64,000 bases of DNA from Bacteroidales bacterium (lineage in GTDB: Bacteria > Bacteroidota > Bacteroidia > Bacteroidales > Paludibacteraceae). Below are positions 37,501-45,593 of the stretch, in pieces. Position numbers and translations under genes: made by a program. The DNA lies in contig SUXE01000015.1 of NCBI GenBank assembly GCA_015061115.1, positions 62,001 to 126,000 on the forward strand, given 5' to 3'. The notes beneath the pieces were generated by a model. The model had not been told where the DNA came from. It did no database searches and was given only the letters and a program-made list of their open reading frames with translations. The stretch's first letter is position 1, and the number at the start of each line of letters is the position of its first letter.

Positions 37501-39106
37501 AGGAGTGCTCAATACCCACGTCTTGGCACTCGGACACTTCAACAACATCGGTTTGGAAGGTATGGGTCTGGTGCGTGATTTCGATTTCAACATCGACTAT
37601 ACAGATGTCAAATATACATTCACAGACACAGTGTGGATGACACAGAACTCATTCAGACTGGACGGAATCAAGATAAAAGATCAAGAAGGCAACGATGGTC
37701 TTATGTCCGCGCTCATTCTTCACGAAGGATTCCTGCACTGGAAATATGCCGTCAATGTCGATTCCGAGCATCTGTTGGATCTCAACACAAATGAGACCGA
37801 CAACGACTTGTTCTATGGCAAGGCATATATTGGAGGAAAAGTTGGAGTTTCGGGAAGTGGAGACGAACTGAATATCGACATCAAAGCAAAGACAAACAAA
37901 GGCAGTAAGTTTGTTGTGCCACTCGACGGAACCAAAGGCGTGGATGATGCTGGATTCATCACATTTAAGAAAAACACCAAGATGACAACGCAGGAAATGC
38001 GTAGGGCAAGAAGGATGAAGATCCAAAAGATACATGAGGAAGAAGAAGAAGACCCTCTCATTGTGAATGTCAATGCCGAAATAGATGCCACTCCAGACGC
38101 TCAAGTTTCTCTGATTCTCGACCAGAAGCTTGGAGATGTGATACGAGCGAGAGGAAACGGAAACCTGACATTCTCATACGACGGAAGAGACGACCTTTTC
38201 AAACTGTTCGGACAATACCAGATCACAAAGGGAGATTATCTGTTCACCATCCAAAGTATCATCGCCAGAAAATTTGAGCTTCTTGACGGAAGTACTGTAC
38301 GATGGAATGGAGACCCGAGTGCAGCCATTCTTGATGTGAATGCTAAATATACGCTGAACGCATACGTTGGTGATATTCTTGCTGAAGATAATGTCACAAC
38401 AACCCAAGTAAACTGTATGATGGGCATCTCCGGCACTATCTCACGTCCGGTAGTCAAATTCGATCTGAACATGCCAAACATCGACGACGACATGATGCGT
38501 AAAGTGCGCAGTGTGATAAACACCGACGAAGCGATGAACAGAAACGTCGCCAGCCTACTTGCTTTCGGAACCTTTAACACGAGCGACTTGGTCACAAACA
38601 ACGCATCCAGCATGTCTGCAGTAGGTTTTGCCGCATTGTCATCTGAAATCAGCGGATTGCTTTCAAAAATCAACAACGATGTCAATGTAGGTTTGAACTA
38701 CCGTCCATACTCAGAAGACCAGACCTCTGGAACCACAGAATTCGAAGTTGCATTGTCAACAGGATTGCTCAACGACCGTCTGCTTCTGAACGGAAACTTC
38801 GGATACCGCGAAGGAATGTCTTCACTCGACGATAAGACATATAGTAGTGGAGTTGTGGATTTTGACATTGAATACAAGATTTCACCCAACGGAAGATTAC
38901 GAGGAAAAGCATTCAACCGCTCATCCAACAGTTATCTGCGTCAGTTCAATTCCCAAACACAAGGAATTGGTTTGCTTTACCGTCACGATTACGACAACGC
39001 AGAAGAACTGATCAGCACATACATCTCTCCTTTCAAAAAAATGTTTGGAAAAAGACGTGAGGAAAAGCAAAAAGAAGAAAACAAAGGAAAAGAGACAAAA
39101 GAATAA
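34598..39106 (+). CDS. tamB: Translocation/assembly module TamB (DUF490 domain), start uncertain
   Basis: A protein of about 1500 aa of the TamB/AsmA-like family: an inner-membrane anchor plus a long periplasmic beta-taco that bridges to an Omp85 protein. The C-terminal TamB domain is intact (ISGTISRPVVKFDLNMPNI, NRNVASLLAFGTFNTSDL, VGLNYRPYSED, LNGNFGYREG). The end is charged (KKMFGKRREEKQKEE). The only in-frame standard initiator near the start is GTG 34598, which falls inside the membrane helix. Upstream codons in the same frame (KIYTKIKKLTYIV) look like its natural basic lead-in but have no ATG. It diverges from tsaD. Confidence 0.88.
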   Translation: MLILAALVFTLFTAAYFVLQNEQLQSKVVRKVTKEIEARTGADVYLDRIDWNFPNAFIINQFYISDEEKDTLLYVDRAKVTLNVLPLLKSCISFRTIQFTEADARIKYLKDRNKYNYDFLVDAFTTPNDTTSLDWDFDLESLAFTDCKMEFVTDNTIVPVDSVFCPQHIALNDINGALFIKESMFSNSQEFRLHRLHFKERSGLELSNLSTTVTLTDDEINFDEFVTQTQNSQLALSKASITLPKIKENIHRLADSKIDISLKPSYIHLADFSSLFHSFKNSKDDIRLSGSIYGTRHEMNLKSIQMDMGETMTFDADFKFTDFFNIDSLGIDADFKSITLTATDAKKLGQLIIDRPVYLPPVADSLGLIRFSGVVYGKFKELYTEGNLSTDGGSISTDVVIKASDNKYEKFNIIGATAARNFNLTKLFGKESGFGKTAFELEVDIQKIEADKFEMELAGKIDTIYFKDYLYQGVTVNGKLNDRSYTGNFTLKDDNINCEFEGSVNMKHKDMPVMNFVASVKDANIDKLNWVESEDPITVSFDITTNCTGKTLDDLSGSVTLDNFLCTRGDRYLYLNLFTLNTVTSKEGGKRINIISDYINGNVEGKYSFATLVNNLKQIAYSYLPTLKQMDSKYVEQNEDTEYANDFTFNFTIENTEPINDIFEMPVIIQQKSKVKGFVNDNTKKFQLRFEAPLFIYKENIVEDALLLIENPHDNLKVVCRTTYTDPDKRRYPYYISFNANAKEDNLDLRLSFSNSEDVTYSGNLSLKTALKGYSNNGLSADISIIPSKIVIKDSVWSIGAGEIELRPKLLDVKRFEIENKYQKFHALGRTTDLKDDSLRIWFTDLDVTHFSNILDNKFITFGGIGDGDFYLTKLFSNPTIEGKLGLFDAYLNNYPFGDMQAEFGYDKKNNTLIFGTNVISAYETHQKSEIDGAVYFDEDSLFIDGRLRDIDMKFLRIYLDGILSNNTGVLNTHVLALGHFNNIGLEGMGLVRDFDFNIDYTDVKYTFTDTVWMTQNSFRLDGIKIKDQEGNDGLMSALILHEGFLHWKYAVNVDSEHLLDLNTNETDNDLFYGKAYIGGKVGVSGSGDELNIDIKAKTNKGSKFVVPLDGTKGVDDAGFITFKKNTKMTTQEMRRARRMKIQKIHEEEEEDPLIVNVNAEIDATPDAQVSLILDQKLGDVIRARGNGNLTFSYDGRDDLFKLFGQYQITKGDYLFTIQSIIARKFELLDGSTVRWNGDPSAAILDVNAKYTLNAYVGDILAEDNVTTTQVNCMMGISGTISRPVVKFDLNMPNIDDDMMRKVRSVINTDEAMNRNVASLLAFGTFNTSDLVTNNASSMSAVGFAALSSEISGLLSKINNDVNVGLNYRPYSEDQTSGTTEFEVALSTGLLNDRLLLNGNFGYREGMSSLDDKTYSSGVVDFDIEYKISPNGRLRGKAFNRSSNSYLRQFNSQTQGIGLLYRHDYDNAEELISTYISPFKKMFGKRREEKQKEENKGKETKE

Positions 39107-39112
39107 CAACAT

Positions 39113-39146
39113 GTAGAGACGCACGGTCGTGCGTCTCATTTTTATT
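39113..39146 (+). terminator. GTAG palindrome (REP-like) acting as probable tamB terminator
   Basis: GTAG followed by AGACGCACGGTCGTGCGTCT forms a near-perfect hairpin with a T-rich tail. It lies 7 bases after the tamB stop and is a copy of the repeats at 23673, 39252 and 47408. Confidence 0.7.
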
Positions 39147-39251
39147 ACACACGTCTCATTTTTATACGCATATCAATTTATTACGCACACAAATTCATTT
39201 ATTATGCCATATACTGTTCATACACACGCAAATCTCACACCATTGTTATTA

Positions 39252-39274
39252 CACGCACGTCCGTGCGTCTCTAC
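39252..39274 (-). repeat. GTAG palindrome (REP-like)
   Basis: On the minus strand GTAG is followed by AGACGCACGGACGTGCGTG. It is part of the composite element downstream of the BASS transporter gene. Confidence 0.75.
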
Positions 39275-39312
39275 GTGAGGATAATTAATCAGATGAAGGA
39301 GTTCCGCACATT

Positions 39313-39342
39313 ACAAATTACGCATTATGAAATACGAATTAT
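39313..39342 (-). repeat. AATTCGTATTTCATAATGCG microrepeat array overlapping a stop codon
   Basis: The array includes the TAA of the BASS transporter gene. On that gene's strand it is followed by AATGTGCGGAACTCC and then the GTAG palindrome at 39252-39274, the same order as after the AlkD-like gene. Confidence 0.7.
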
Positions 39343-40304
39343 ATTTTTCCCTCTCGTTCAAATTTCCGCATCTGCCAAGTGTTGAACAGGTTTTGCCATA
39401 AACTGTAAAATCCGCCAGCAATCGCGCATGAAGGATGAAGGAATGTGGAGCCGAGCCAAATAATAAATACGGTGTTACGTTGAGCCAATCCCTGCCCTGC
39501 TCCGATATGTTCTCCATAAGCTCTTCCGATTCGTTTTCCTGAATAGAACAGAAGAGCACAAACAACCATTGACACAAATGCGACCGCAACCTCAATCGGG
39601 ATGCCAAACTCACTCGTTATCAGATAGCGTAATGTCATTGATATAGCTAGGCACATGGCCACAGCCCAAAGGTATAAGGGAAGGTCTTTCCATCCTTTCA
39701 CTATATCTATCACCTTAGGGAACATTATCTGCGTCAACAATGCCATCAACATTGGGACAATCAAGAGTGGTGTGACTCGCCTCACAATCATCAAGAAACT
39801 CTCATAAAGCGAATATTCCTGCGTCGACATAAAAGGTATCATCACAGGAACAAAAAGAGCCGTAATGACGTTGGAAATAAGAGTATATGTGGTTGTCGTC
39901 TCGCTGTTTCCTCCCCAACGTTGGGTCAGCACAACAACACTGCCTGTCGCCGTAGGACTTGCGATACAGATAAACGCAGCTTCAGCCAAGACAACAAATT
40001 TCGTACTCTGAAGAAGCGACGCGATCAATGTCACCAACGTCATCAACAATAACTGAAACAGGAAAAGCATCAGATGCCAACGGGTGAATTTCAGTTGACG
40101 GAGGTTCACCTTGCAGAATGTGACATAAAGCATCACAAGCACCATCGTCGGAATCGTGAAGTCCACAATAGCACGAACAGCATCACGTGTGGAGCTCGAC
40201 AAATCAAGGTTGTGATAAACCAGATATGCGGTAATACCAAATACCATTGCGATCATTAACACATACTGATTAAAAAAACGCTTTATTTTATCTTTTGATG
40301 ACAT
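39339..40304 (-). CDS. Bile acid:sodium symporter (BASS) superfamily transporter
   Basis: A 321-aa inner membrane protein with about ten hydrophobic helices. The arrangement fits the BASS family (two five-helix repeats with crossover helices), and segments such as ASPTATGSVVVLTQRWGGN and GQGLAQRNTVFIIWLGSTFL sit where the crossover motifs would be. Bacterial members move bile acids, pantothenate or other organic anions with sodium; the substrate here is unknown. The ATG at 40304 precedes a basic cytoplasmic tail (SSKDKIKRFFNQ). A microrepeat array overlaps its stop. Confidence 0.8.
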   Translation of the reverse strand: MSSKDKIKRFFNQYVLMIAMVFGITAYLVYHNLDLSSSTRDAVRAIVDFTIPTMVLVMLYVTFCKVNLRQLKFTRWHLMLFLFQLLLMTLVTLIASLLQSTKFVVLAEAAFICIASPTATGSVVVLTQRWGGNSETTTTYTLISNVITALFVPVMIPFMSTQEYSLYESFLMIVRRVTPLLIVPMLMALLTQIMFPKVIDIVKGWKDLPLYLWAVAMCLAISMTLRYLITSEFGIPIEVAVAFVSMVVCALLFYSGKRIGRAYGEHIGAGQGLAQRNTVFIIWLGSTFLHPSCAIAGGFYSLWQNLFNTWQMRKFEREGKI

Positions 40305-40399
40305 TTATGTATTCTTTTTGATGTTCGTTCAACAGTCTGTAAATGGACACGAATTTATCTTCAAAGAGATTCATTCACCTACAATCATATTGTCCAAAC

Positions 40400-40433
40400 A
40401 AAAAACAAGGTCGAGACTGAATCCCGACCTTGC
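40400..40433 (-). terminator. Rho-independent terminator of the C1A peptidase gene
   Basis: Arms CAAGGTCGAGA and TCCCGACCTTG pair with a small mismatch. On the minus strand a T run follows. Confidence 0.8.
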
Positions 40434-40452
40434 CATTATAAATCAGATTTGA

Positions 40453-41949
40453 TTATTTCAATGCCTTTGCCAAGTAACCAATCAACTCAACACCTGTATA
40501 GTCGTTTGCAATCTTACTTCTCAAATCAGCAGTAAGGATCTTGACCTCATTTGTGATTTCATTGTTGAACACCTTCAATGGTTTCGCATCAGAAGATGTG
40601 ATGAAAGCGAAATTGTTTTCAAGATTGTCATCACCCGACTCGTTCTTTGGATCAAGTGCCAAGAACATATAGCAATCAGCATCAGTAGAAATACCGTTGC
40701 AGAACTGAGATGGCAACTGATATTCGATTGTCAACTTCTTACCTAGAACAGAAGAAGCCTTAGCTCCAGCAGGAAGGATTGCGTCTACTTTCACGTCAGC
40801 CAAGAACGACTTCTCATGGAAATGCTTTTTCTTGTATAGAGTGTAGACGACGTTGCAATCGGCCAAGTTAACATCACCAGTACCATTGTTCACGATATCA
40901 TAAGTCAACTTACGGTTGCCGTTGGCAAGAGCCTCATCAGCGATAACCTCTAGTTTCAAATCTCTGCCTGTAATTCCTCTCGTCGCAGCGGTAGAACTTG
41001 AATAAGCATTAGCTTTATTGGATGCAGACCATACACCAAATGCAAAATTATTGACAAAATGGTTATAACCTACCCAAATATATCCATTGTCACCCCACTC
41101 TGATGTACCCCATGAGTTCTGGATACGGAATGCCTTTCTTGTATCATCATATCCAACCATCAACAACGCATGGTATGCATGTTGACCACCATTGTATGAA
41201 TCCGGATCATCACTTGTGATAGTAGCACTACTGTTCCAACGCATAAATGACGCTCCTAGTTTTGCACCAACTACGAGTGGACCTTCATTCAGCTTCGACT
41301 TCAAATTTGCCACAGTCATACCATAAGAGGTACTACCAGACAAATCGCTTGTATATGCAACCAAACGATAAGCACCAAGTTTATTGCCCGAGTTTCCATT
41401 TGAAGGAATGTTATCACATTTCATTTTCTGACCCGTGAATGGCACCGAACTCATCGTAGCCACACCCTTGTCAATCATAACCTTGAAAGCGGGATCAAAA
41501 CTTGAACCATTACAGTTTTCTGAAGAATAAGATTTATAGTTATCCCTTATCAAATGCCAAAGGTCAATTGGCGATGTCTGGTAAGAAGCATTGTTTTTAT
41601 AGCTTGTAGATTGATTATCAATATTATTTAGCGTAGTTTTCAAGCCATAACCTGCAGCCCAAGCCACACATGTTCCGTAAGAACCTTGGTTTCCTACAGC
41701 AGGAGCATATTTTGTCCAATCCACAGATGCAGGAAGACCAGAATCGTCATTGTCCACATCATCAGTTGGAATATCAGTCACATCTTCTTCATTAAGAAGC
41801 AATCCCATACTGTCCAATAGGGTTGCAAGAATATCAACCACAGCTTGAGTTGTAGCTTCATCACAAGAAGTCATAGAAAACGGCATTGTAGCTATCGTAC
41901 CACTGACAACCAGTTTTCCTACTCGGCTACGTAGATTTCTCAGTTTCAT
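40453..41949 (-). CDS. Papain-like (C1A) cysteine peptidase lipoprotein
   Basis: A 498-aa exported protease. The signal peptide ends in a lipobox (ATMPFSMTSCDEA, Cys at about 29). An acidic, probably disordered linker leads to the peptidase domain at about 75-310. The oxyanion Gln and catalytic Cys are in NQGSYGTCVAWAA, the catalytic His in GGQHAYHALLMVGYDD and the Asn in RIQNSWGTSEWG. A C-terminal beta domain of about 170 residues follows (LKLEVIADEALANGNRKLTY, EYQLPSQFCNGI). No long inhibitory prodomain is seen. It is 17 bases downstream of a pentapeptide-repeat lipoprotein gene and probably in one transcript with it. Confidence 0.92.
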   Translation of the reverse strand: MKLRNLRSRVGKLVVSGTIATMPFSMTSCDEATTQAVVDILATLLDSMGLLLNEEDVTDIPTDDVDNDDSGLPASVDWTKYAPAVGNQGSYGTCVAWAAGYGLKTTLNNIDNQSTSYKNNASYQTSPIDLWHLIRDNYKSYSSENCNGSSFDPAFKVMIDKGVATMSSVPFTGQKMKCDNIPSNGNSGNKLGAYRLVAYTSDLSGSTSYGMTVANLKSKLNEGPLVVGAKLGASFMRWNSSATITSDDPDSYNGGQHAYHALLMVGYDDTRKAFRIQNSWGTSEWGDNGYIWVGYNHFVNNFAFGVWSASNKANAYSSSTAATRGITGRDLKLEVIADEALANGNRKLTYDIVNNGTGDVNLADCNVVYTLYKKKHFHEKSFLADVKVDAILPAGAKASSVLGKKLTIEYQLPSQFCNGISTDADCYMFLALDPKNESGDDNLENNFAFITSSDAKPLKVFNNEITNEVKILTADLRSKIANDYTGVELIGYLAKALK

Positions 41950-41966
41950 ATCTTATACAATAATGG

Positions 41967-43064
41967 TTATTCTTTTGCTTTCTGAATATTGATTTTTTCA
42001 GGATCTATTTTTTCCTTGTCCTCAGCCACAGAAGATCCATCCTCCTTATTTTTATCCGCCAAGCGGAAAACATGCTTCTCGCTAGATACGAATCTATATA
42101 CGCTTTCGTCGTTCACTACCTTCTCTATCTTAACATTAGACAAATCTGGAGCAAAGAAGAACAATGCCTCATTCATGTCTATCGCATAAGTAGATGCGTT
42201 TGAGAATCTACTTGGAGAACTGAACACACAATAATTAAGGATAATCTTACCCAAGATCTCAGCGTGAGTCATAATCACAGGAGCCAAGAATTTTGAATAA
42301 GACAAATCAAAATCATGGTTGAACTTTGCATAGTTGAACAAAGCGGCACCCCGGATTGTCTGATTAGAGAATATCGCGTCGCCCTCAAATGTTGTATTGT
42401 TCATCATCAATTCCGAACAAATCAACTTATGGAAATTAGCGTCACCCTTGAATGTGGCATCCATAAATGAGATATTACCATTAGAATAACTTGATGTGAA
42501 CGAGAAATTTTTCTCTGCTGTGATTTCATAAAAACGGTTGATACCACCACGAAGCTCCACCAAATCAAACTTTGCGCTTTCTCCAAAGGTAGACTTGCTG
42601 AAATCAATATTGTCAGCCACCATAACCTTGGTAAAATCGACTTCTCCACGGAAATCACAATCTGAGAATGTTACAGAGCGACGGAAGTTGGCGCTACATG
42701 AGAACTTGTCCTTGAACTTAGATTTTCCAAGCACATTACCCATAAACAAACAATGGTTGAAATATATCGGAACCTCCACGTCTACCTCAACAGCTATACC
42801 TGAGGTGATTCTTGGCTCACCACACTGTGTGAAATCCAAATCATCCCAAATCATACAATTCATCAACTGAATAGGTTTGCCTTTCTTTATCATTTTAATG
42901 ATGTCAGCGGCATGGTATTCAGTCATCGCACTTGAAGACAATGACTCTGATTCTTTCGCCTCTGCAGTCGTACTGCCCACTCTTCCACAAGAAACATTGA
43001 AGAAAGAGAAAAGCAACAATATTGCTATTTTTATGTAAATATGCGACTTTGTCATATACGTCAT
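41967..43064 (-). CDS. Pentapeptide-repeat-like lipoprotein
   Basis: A protein of about 365 aa. The start is ATG 43064 (or 43055), followed by a signal peptide with a lipobox (LLLFSFFNVSCGR). The middle carries degenerate pentapeptide-type repeats (FSDCDFRGEVDFTKVMVADN, FSKSTFGESAKFDLVELRGG, FMDATFKGDANFHKLICSEL) that would fold as a right-handed beta-helix. A charged tail follows (KNKEDGSSVAEDKEKIDPEK). Function unknown. It heads a two-gene unit with the C1A peptidase, so it may be a partner or substrate; this is inference. The promoter at 43083-43115 matches the Bacteroidota consensus well. Confidence 0.85.
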   Translation of the reverse strand: MTYMTKSHIYIKIAILLLFSFFNVSCGRVGSTTAEAKESESLSSSAMTEYHAADIIKMIKKGKPIQLMNCMIWDDLDFTQCGEPRITSGIAVEVDVEVPIYFNHCLFMGNVLGKSKFKDKFSCSANFRRSVTFSDCDFRGEVDFTKVMVADNIDFSKSTFGESAKFDLVELRGGINRFYEITAEKNFSFTSSYSNGNISFMDATFKGDANFHKLICSELMMNNTTFEGDAIFSNQTIRGAALFNYAKFNHDFDLSYSKFLAPVIMTHAEILGKIILNYCVFSSPSRFSNASTYAIDMNEALFFFAPDLSNVKIEKVVNDESVYRFVSSEKHVFRLADKNKEDGSSVAEDKEKIDPEKINIQKAKE

Positions 43065-43082
43065 TATTACTCTATTTGAAAG

Positions 43083-43115
43083 CAAAGTTAACTATTTTTG
43101 AATACTAAAGACAAA
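43083..43115 (-). promoter_or_regulatory. Bacteroidota promoter (-33 and -7 boxes) of the pentapeptide-C1A operon
   Basis: The minus strand has TTTG (43112-43115), a 21-base gap and TAACTTTG (43083-43090). This supports a start at 43064 or 43055 and excludes the TTG at 43085. Confidence 0.8.
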
Positions 43116-43244
43116 AATAGCACAAAAATAAAAATACATTCCACAAAAAAGGTCTATTTTTTATGAGCAACCATAAAATCTTTATTGTATATATACATTT
43201 ATCATATCAAATTTTTCGCTTCAAATCTATAATTATGCATAAGT

Positions 43245-43280
43245 AAATAAAAAAGGAGACGCAATCACTCACGTCTCCTG
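43245..43280 (-). terminator. Rho-independent terminator of the FKBP operon
   Basis: Arms AGGAGACG and CGTCTCCT with a 10-base loop; on the minus strand a T-rich run follows. Confidence 0.85.
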
Positions 43281-43299
43281 TATGAATTTTCATTTCTGA

Positions 43300-44040
43300 T
43301 CATCTGCGTGGCATTCCTGGACGAGCAGGCATCGCAGGATCAACCTCTACTAGTTCAACCTCAAATGTGATACATGATGCTGGCGGAATAGATCCTGCCT
43401 CACCATCACCGTAAGCCAAACGTGCGGGAATTGCAAGTTCTGCCTTACCACCTTCCTTCATCATCTTTATTCCCTCTGCGAATCCTGGGATAACTCCTCT
43501 AAGATTGAATACAGCTGGCTCACCACGCTCTATTGAGCTGTCGAATACAGTGCCGTCAATCAGCTTACCTGTATAGTTAACCTTTACAAACGAAGAGTCA
43601 GAAGCCTGCTTTCCTGTACCCTCAACGATAGACTTAAAGTGCAATCCTGATGTTGTAACCTGAACACCCTCTTTCGACTTGTTTGCCTCCAAGAAAGTCT
43701 CCTCCTCAGCTCTGTTTTTCTTGATCTGGATGTCACGAACCTTAGTGACATACTCCTGCATTACGTTTCTTGCATCCTCAATAGACATAGGCAAGTTCTC
43801 AGCGTCTGCTGCCTTCATAGCCTCTGTAAAACCAGCGATTAGGGCGTCCTTGTTGATTGTATCACCAGGGAATCTCTCCAAATCGTGCTTCAAACCGTCT
43901 CCTACATTGATACCTAGAGCGTAAGACACAGAGTCAACATCTGATTTCAAATTCTTTACCGACATCGTTGACTGCTTCTGGCATGATGTCGACGCAAGTA
44001 GTGCCAAAACTGACACTGCTGTCATTAATTGTTTTTTCAT
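43300..44040 (-). CDS. FKBP-type peptidylprolyl isomerase, lipoprotein
   Basis: A 246-aa exported foldase. From ATG 44040 the signal peptide has a lipobox (SVLALLASTSCQKQ). The dimerising FKBP-N domain follows (SVSYALGINVGDGLKHDLER), then the FKBP domain at about 130-235 with VKVNYTGKLIDGTVFDSSIE, GVIPGFAEGIKMM and RLAYGDGEAGSIPP. Catalytic-pocket residues look intact. The frame to 44073 would overlap the upstream gene's stop and lacks a better signal. It is the last of three tandem FKBP genes. Confidence 0.93.
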   Translation of the reverse strand: MKKQLMTAVSVLALLASTSCQKQSTMSVKNLKSDVDSVSYALGINVGDGLKHDLERFPGDTINKDALIAGFTEAMKAADAENLPMSIEDARNVMQEYVTKVRDIQIKKNRAEEETFLEANKSKEGVQVTTSGLHFKSIVEGTGKQASDSSFVKVNYTGKLIDGTVFDSSIERGEPAVFNLRGVIPGFAEGIKMMKEGGKAELAIPARLAYGDGEAGSIPPASCITFEVELVEVDPAMPARPGMPRR

Positions 44041-44069
44041 TATTTTTGTTATTTTTCTTTTCTTTCTAA

Positions 44070-44816
44070 TCACATTGTTCGCTGGTAAGGTTTGAACTGG
44101 AACTTGGCTGAGCTACGTGCCTGTGCCTTCTCTATCCCAAGAAGCTCAACATCAAAAACCAAGATTGAATTCGGCTTGATTTTACCAGTAGCACGATTGC
44201 CATAAGCAAGCTCAGACGGGATAAACAATTTATATTTGCTTCCCACAGGCATCAACTGGATACCTTCTGTCCAACCTGGAATAACCTTATTTAGCTCAAA
44301 TGAAATCGGAGACGTAGAGCTGTCAAATATTGTTCCGTCTGTCAATGTTCCTGTGTAAGTGACAGTCACCTTATCTGTCGCTTTTGGCTTATCTCCTGTA
44401 CCTTCTGTGATAACCTGATACTGCAAACCTGAAGCAGTCTCCTTAACTCCAGCCTTTGTTTTATTGTTTGCCATCCAGATCTTGTTGGCCGCCAAATCCT
44501 TCATTGCCTTCTCTTGCTCAGCTCTCTGCATCAATGTCATGACAACATTGCCTGCATCCGAGGATTTGATTTTCAAACTTGCCGTATCTTTATTAAGAGT
44601 ATATTTCAGGGCTTCACAAAATGCTGACGTATTGATATTGTCAACAGGAAGCTGCTTGAACTGTTCCTGAAGGCTCATACCTATATTGATACCAAGTGCA
44701 TAGCTGACAGAATCAGTTGAATTTGTCAACGCACTAGCATCCTTCTTCGACCCCTTCGCAGAAGCGGATCCGATTGCAAGCGACAAGGACATTATCGCCA
44801 AGAATAATTTTTTCAT
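44070..44816 (-). CDS. FKBP-type peptidylprolyl isomerase, periplasmic
   Basis: A 248-aa exported foldase. Signal peptide MKKLFLAIMSLSLAIGSASA, FKBP-N domain (SVSYALGINIGMSLQEQFKQ) and FKBP domain (VTVTYTGTLTDGTIFDSS, VIPGWTEGIQLMPVGSKYKL, LAYGNRATGKIKPNSILVF). No lipobox, so it is probably soluble in the periplasm. It sits between two other FKBP genes with gaps of 8 and 29 bases, so the three are one operon. Confidence 0.93.
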   Translation of the reverse strand: MKKLFLAIMSLSLAIGSASAKGSKKDASALTNSTDSVSYALGINIGMSLQEQFKQLPVDNINTSAFCEALKYTLNKDTASLKIKSSDAGNVVMTLMQRAEQEKAMKDLAANKIWMANNKTKAGVKETASGLQYQVITEGTGDKPKATDKVTVTYTGTLTDGTIFDSSTSPISFELNKVIPGWTEGIQLMPVGSKYKLFIPSELAYGNRATGKIKPNSILVFDVELLGIEKAQARSSAKFQFKPYQRTM

Positions 44817-44824
44817 AACTTATA

Positions 44825-45409
44825 TTATTTTATGCCCAACAACTCCACGTCAAAGACCAATGTAGAATTTGGCTCGATTGTCTCTCCAGCTCCATATTCT
44901 CCATAAGCCAACTCTGATGGAATATAAAGTTGCCATTTTGAACCTACAGGCATCATCTGCAATGCCTCTACCCATCCTGGAATAACTCCGTTTACAGGGA
45001 ACTGAGCCGACTGACCTCTTCTGTAGCTGCTGTCGAATACTGTACCGTCGATCAAACGACCTTCATAATGGCAGTCAACAGTGTCTGTTGCTTTTGGTTT
45101 GGCTCCTGTTCCTGCGACCAATACCTTATACTGAAGTCCACTCGCTGTTGTCTGGACTCCATCTTTTGACTTATTCTGTGCTAGGAACTCTTCTCCTGCC
45201 TTCTTGTTTTTTGACATAACCTCTGTCTTCTGCTTTGCAAAAAACTCATTGATTGCATTCTGAGCCTCTTCAGGTGTCATCTGCATTTTCTCGCCTTTGA
45301 AAACAGATTTGATTGCACTTGCAAAATCATCAACGTTAATACAATCCAAACCACTCTGCTTCATATTTGAAGCCATAGACATGCCAAGTGCATAACTCAA
45401 TTTATCCAT
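44825..45409 (-). CDS. FKBP-type peptidylprolyl isomerase without signal peptide
   Basis: A protein of about 194 aa with the FKBP-N domain (MDKLSYALGMSMASNMKQSG) and the FKBP domain (VDCHYEGRLIDGTVFDSSYR, VIPGWVEALQMMPVGSKWQL, LAYGEYGAGETIEPN). No signal peptide is seen, so it should be cytoplasmic, unlike its two exported paralogues downstream. I favour ATG 45409 because the -7 box at 45440-45447 would leave only a few leader bases before ATG 45430. The alternative adds seven residues (MKVEKYT). Confidence 0.92.
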   Translation of the reverse strand: MDKLSYALGMSMASNMKQSGLDCINVDDFASAIKSVFKGEKMQMTPEEAQNAINEFFAKQKTEVMSKNKKAGEEFLAQNKSKDGVQTTASGLQYKVLVAGTGAKPKATDTVDCHYEGRLIDGTVFDSSYRRGQSAQFPVNGVIPGWVEALQMMPVGSKWQLYIPSELAYGEYGAGETIEPNSTLVFDVELLGIK

Positions 45410-45439
45410 AGTATACTTTTCTACTTTCATTAATTTGGG

Positions 45440-45447
45440 CAAAAGTA
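45440..45447 (-). promoter_or_regulatory. Bacteroidota -7 box of the FKBP operon
   Basis: The minus strand reads TACTTTTG. It helps decide the start of the first FKBP gene. Confidence 0.6.
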
Positions 45448-45540
45448 CTTAATAATTTTTGTTTTCACATAACTCAAAACACAATAAACACACCCATTTT
45501 TGATTTTTGTTGTTATAAAACATAAATAATCGGCATTTTG

Positions 45541-45572
45541 TTTGCGTAAAAATGTCGTTTACACTAATTTTG
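45541..45572 (+). promoter_or_regulatory. Bacteroidota promoter (-33 and -7 boxes) of typA
   Basis: TTTG (45541-45544), a 20-base gap, then TAATTTTG (45565-45572). The upstream ATG at 45552 lies inside the spacer, so translation should start at 45594. Confidence 0.85.
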
Positions 45573-45593
45573 CACCAAATTTATAAATTAAGT

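Noticed and set aside
45552-45593. Upstream ATG for typA at 45552
   Set aside because: It lies between the -33 and -7 promoter boxes, so it would not be transcribed.
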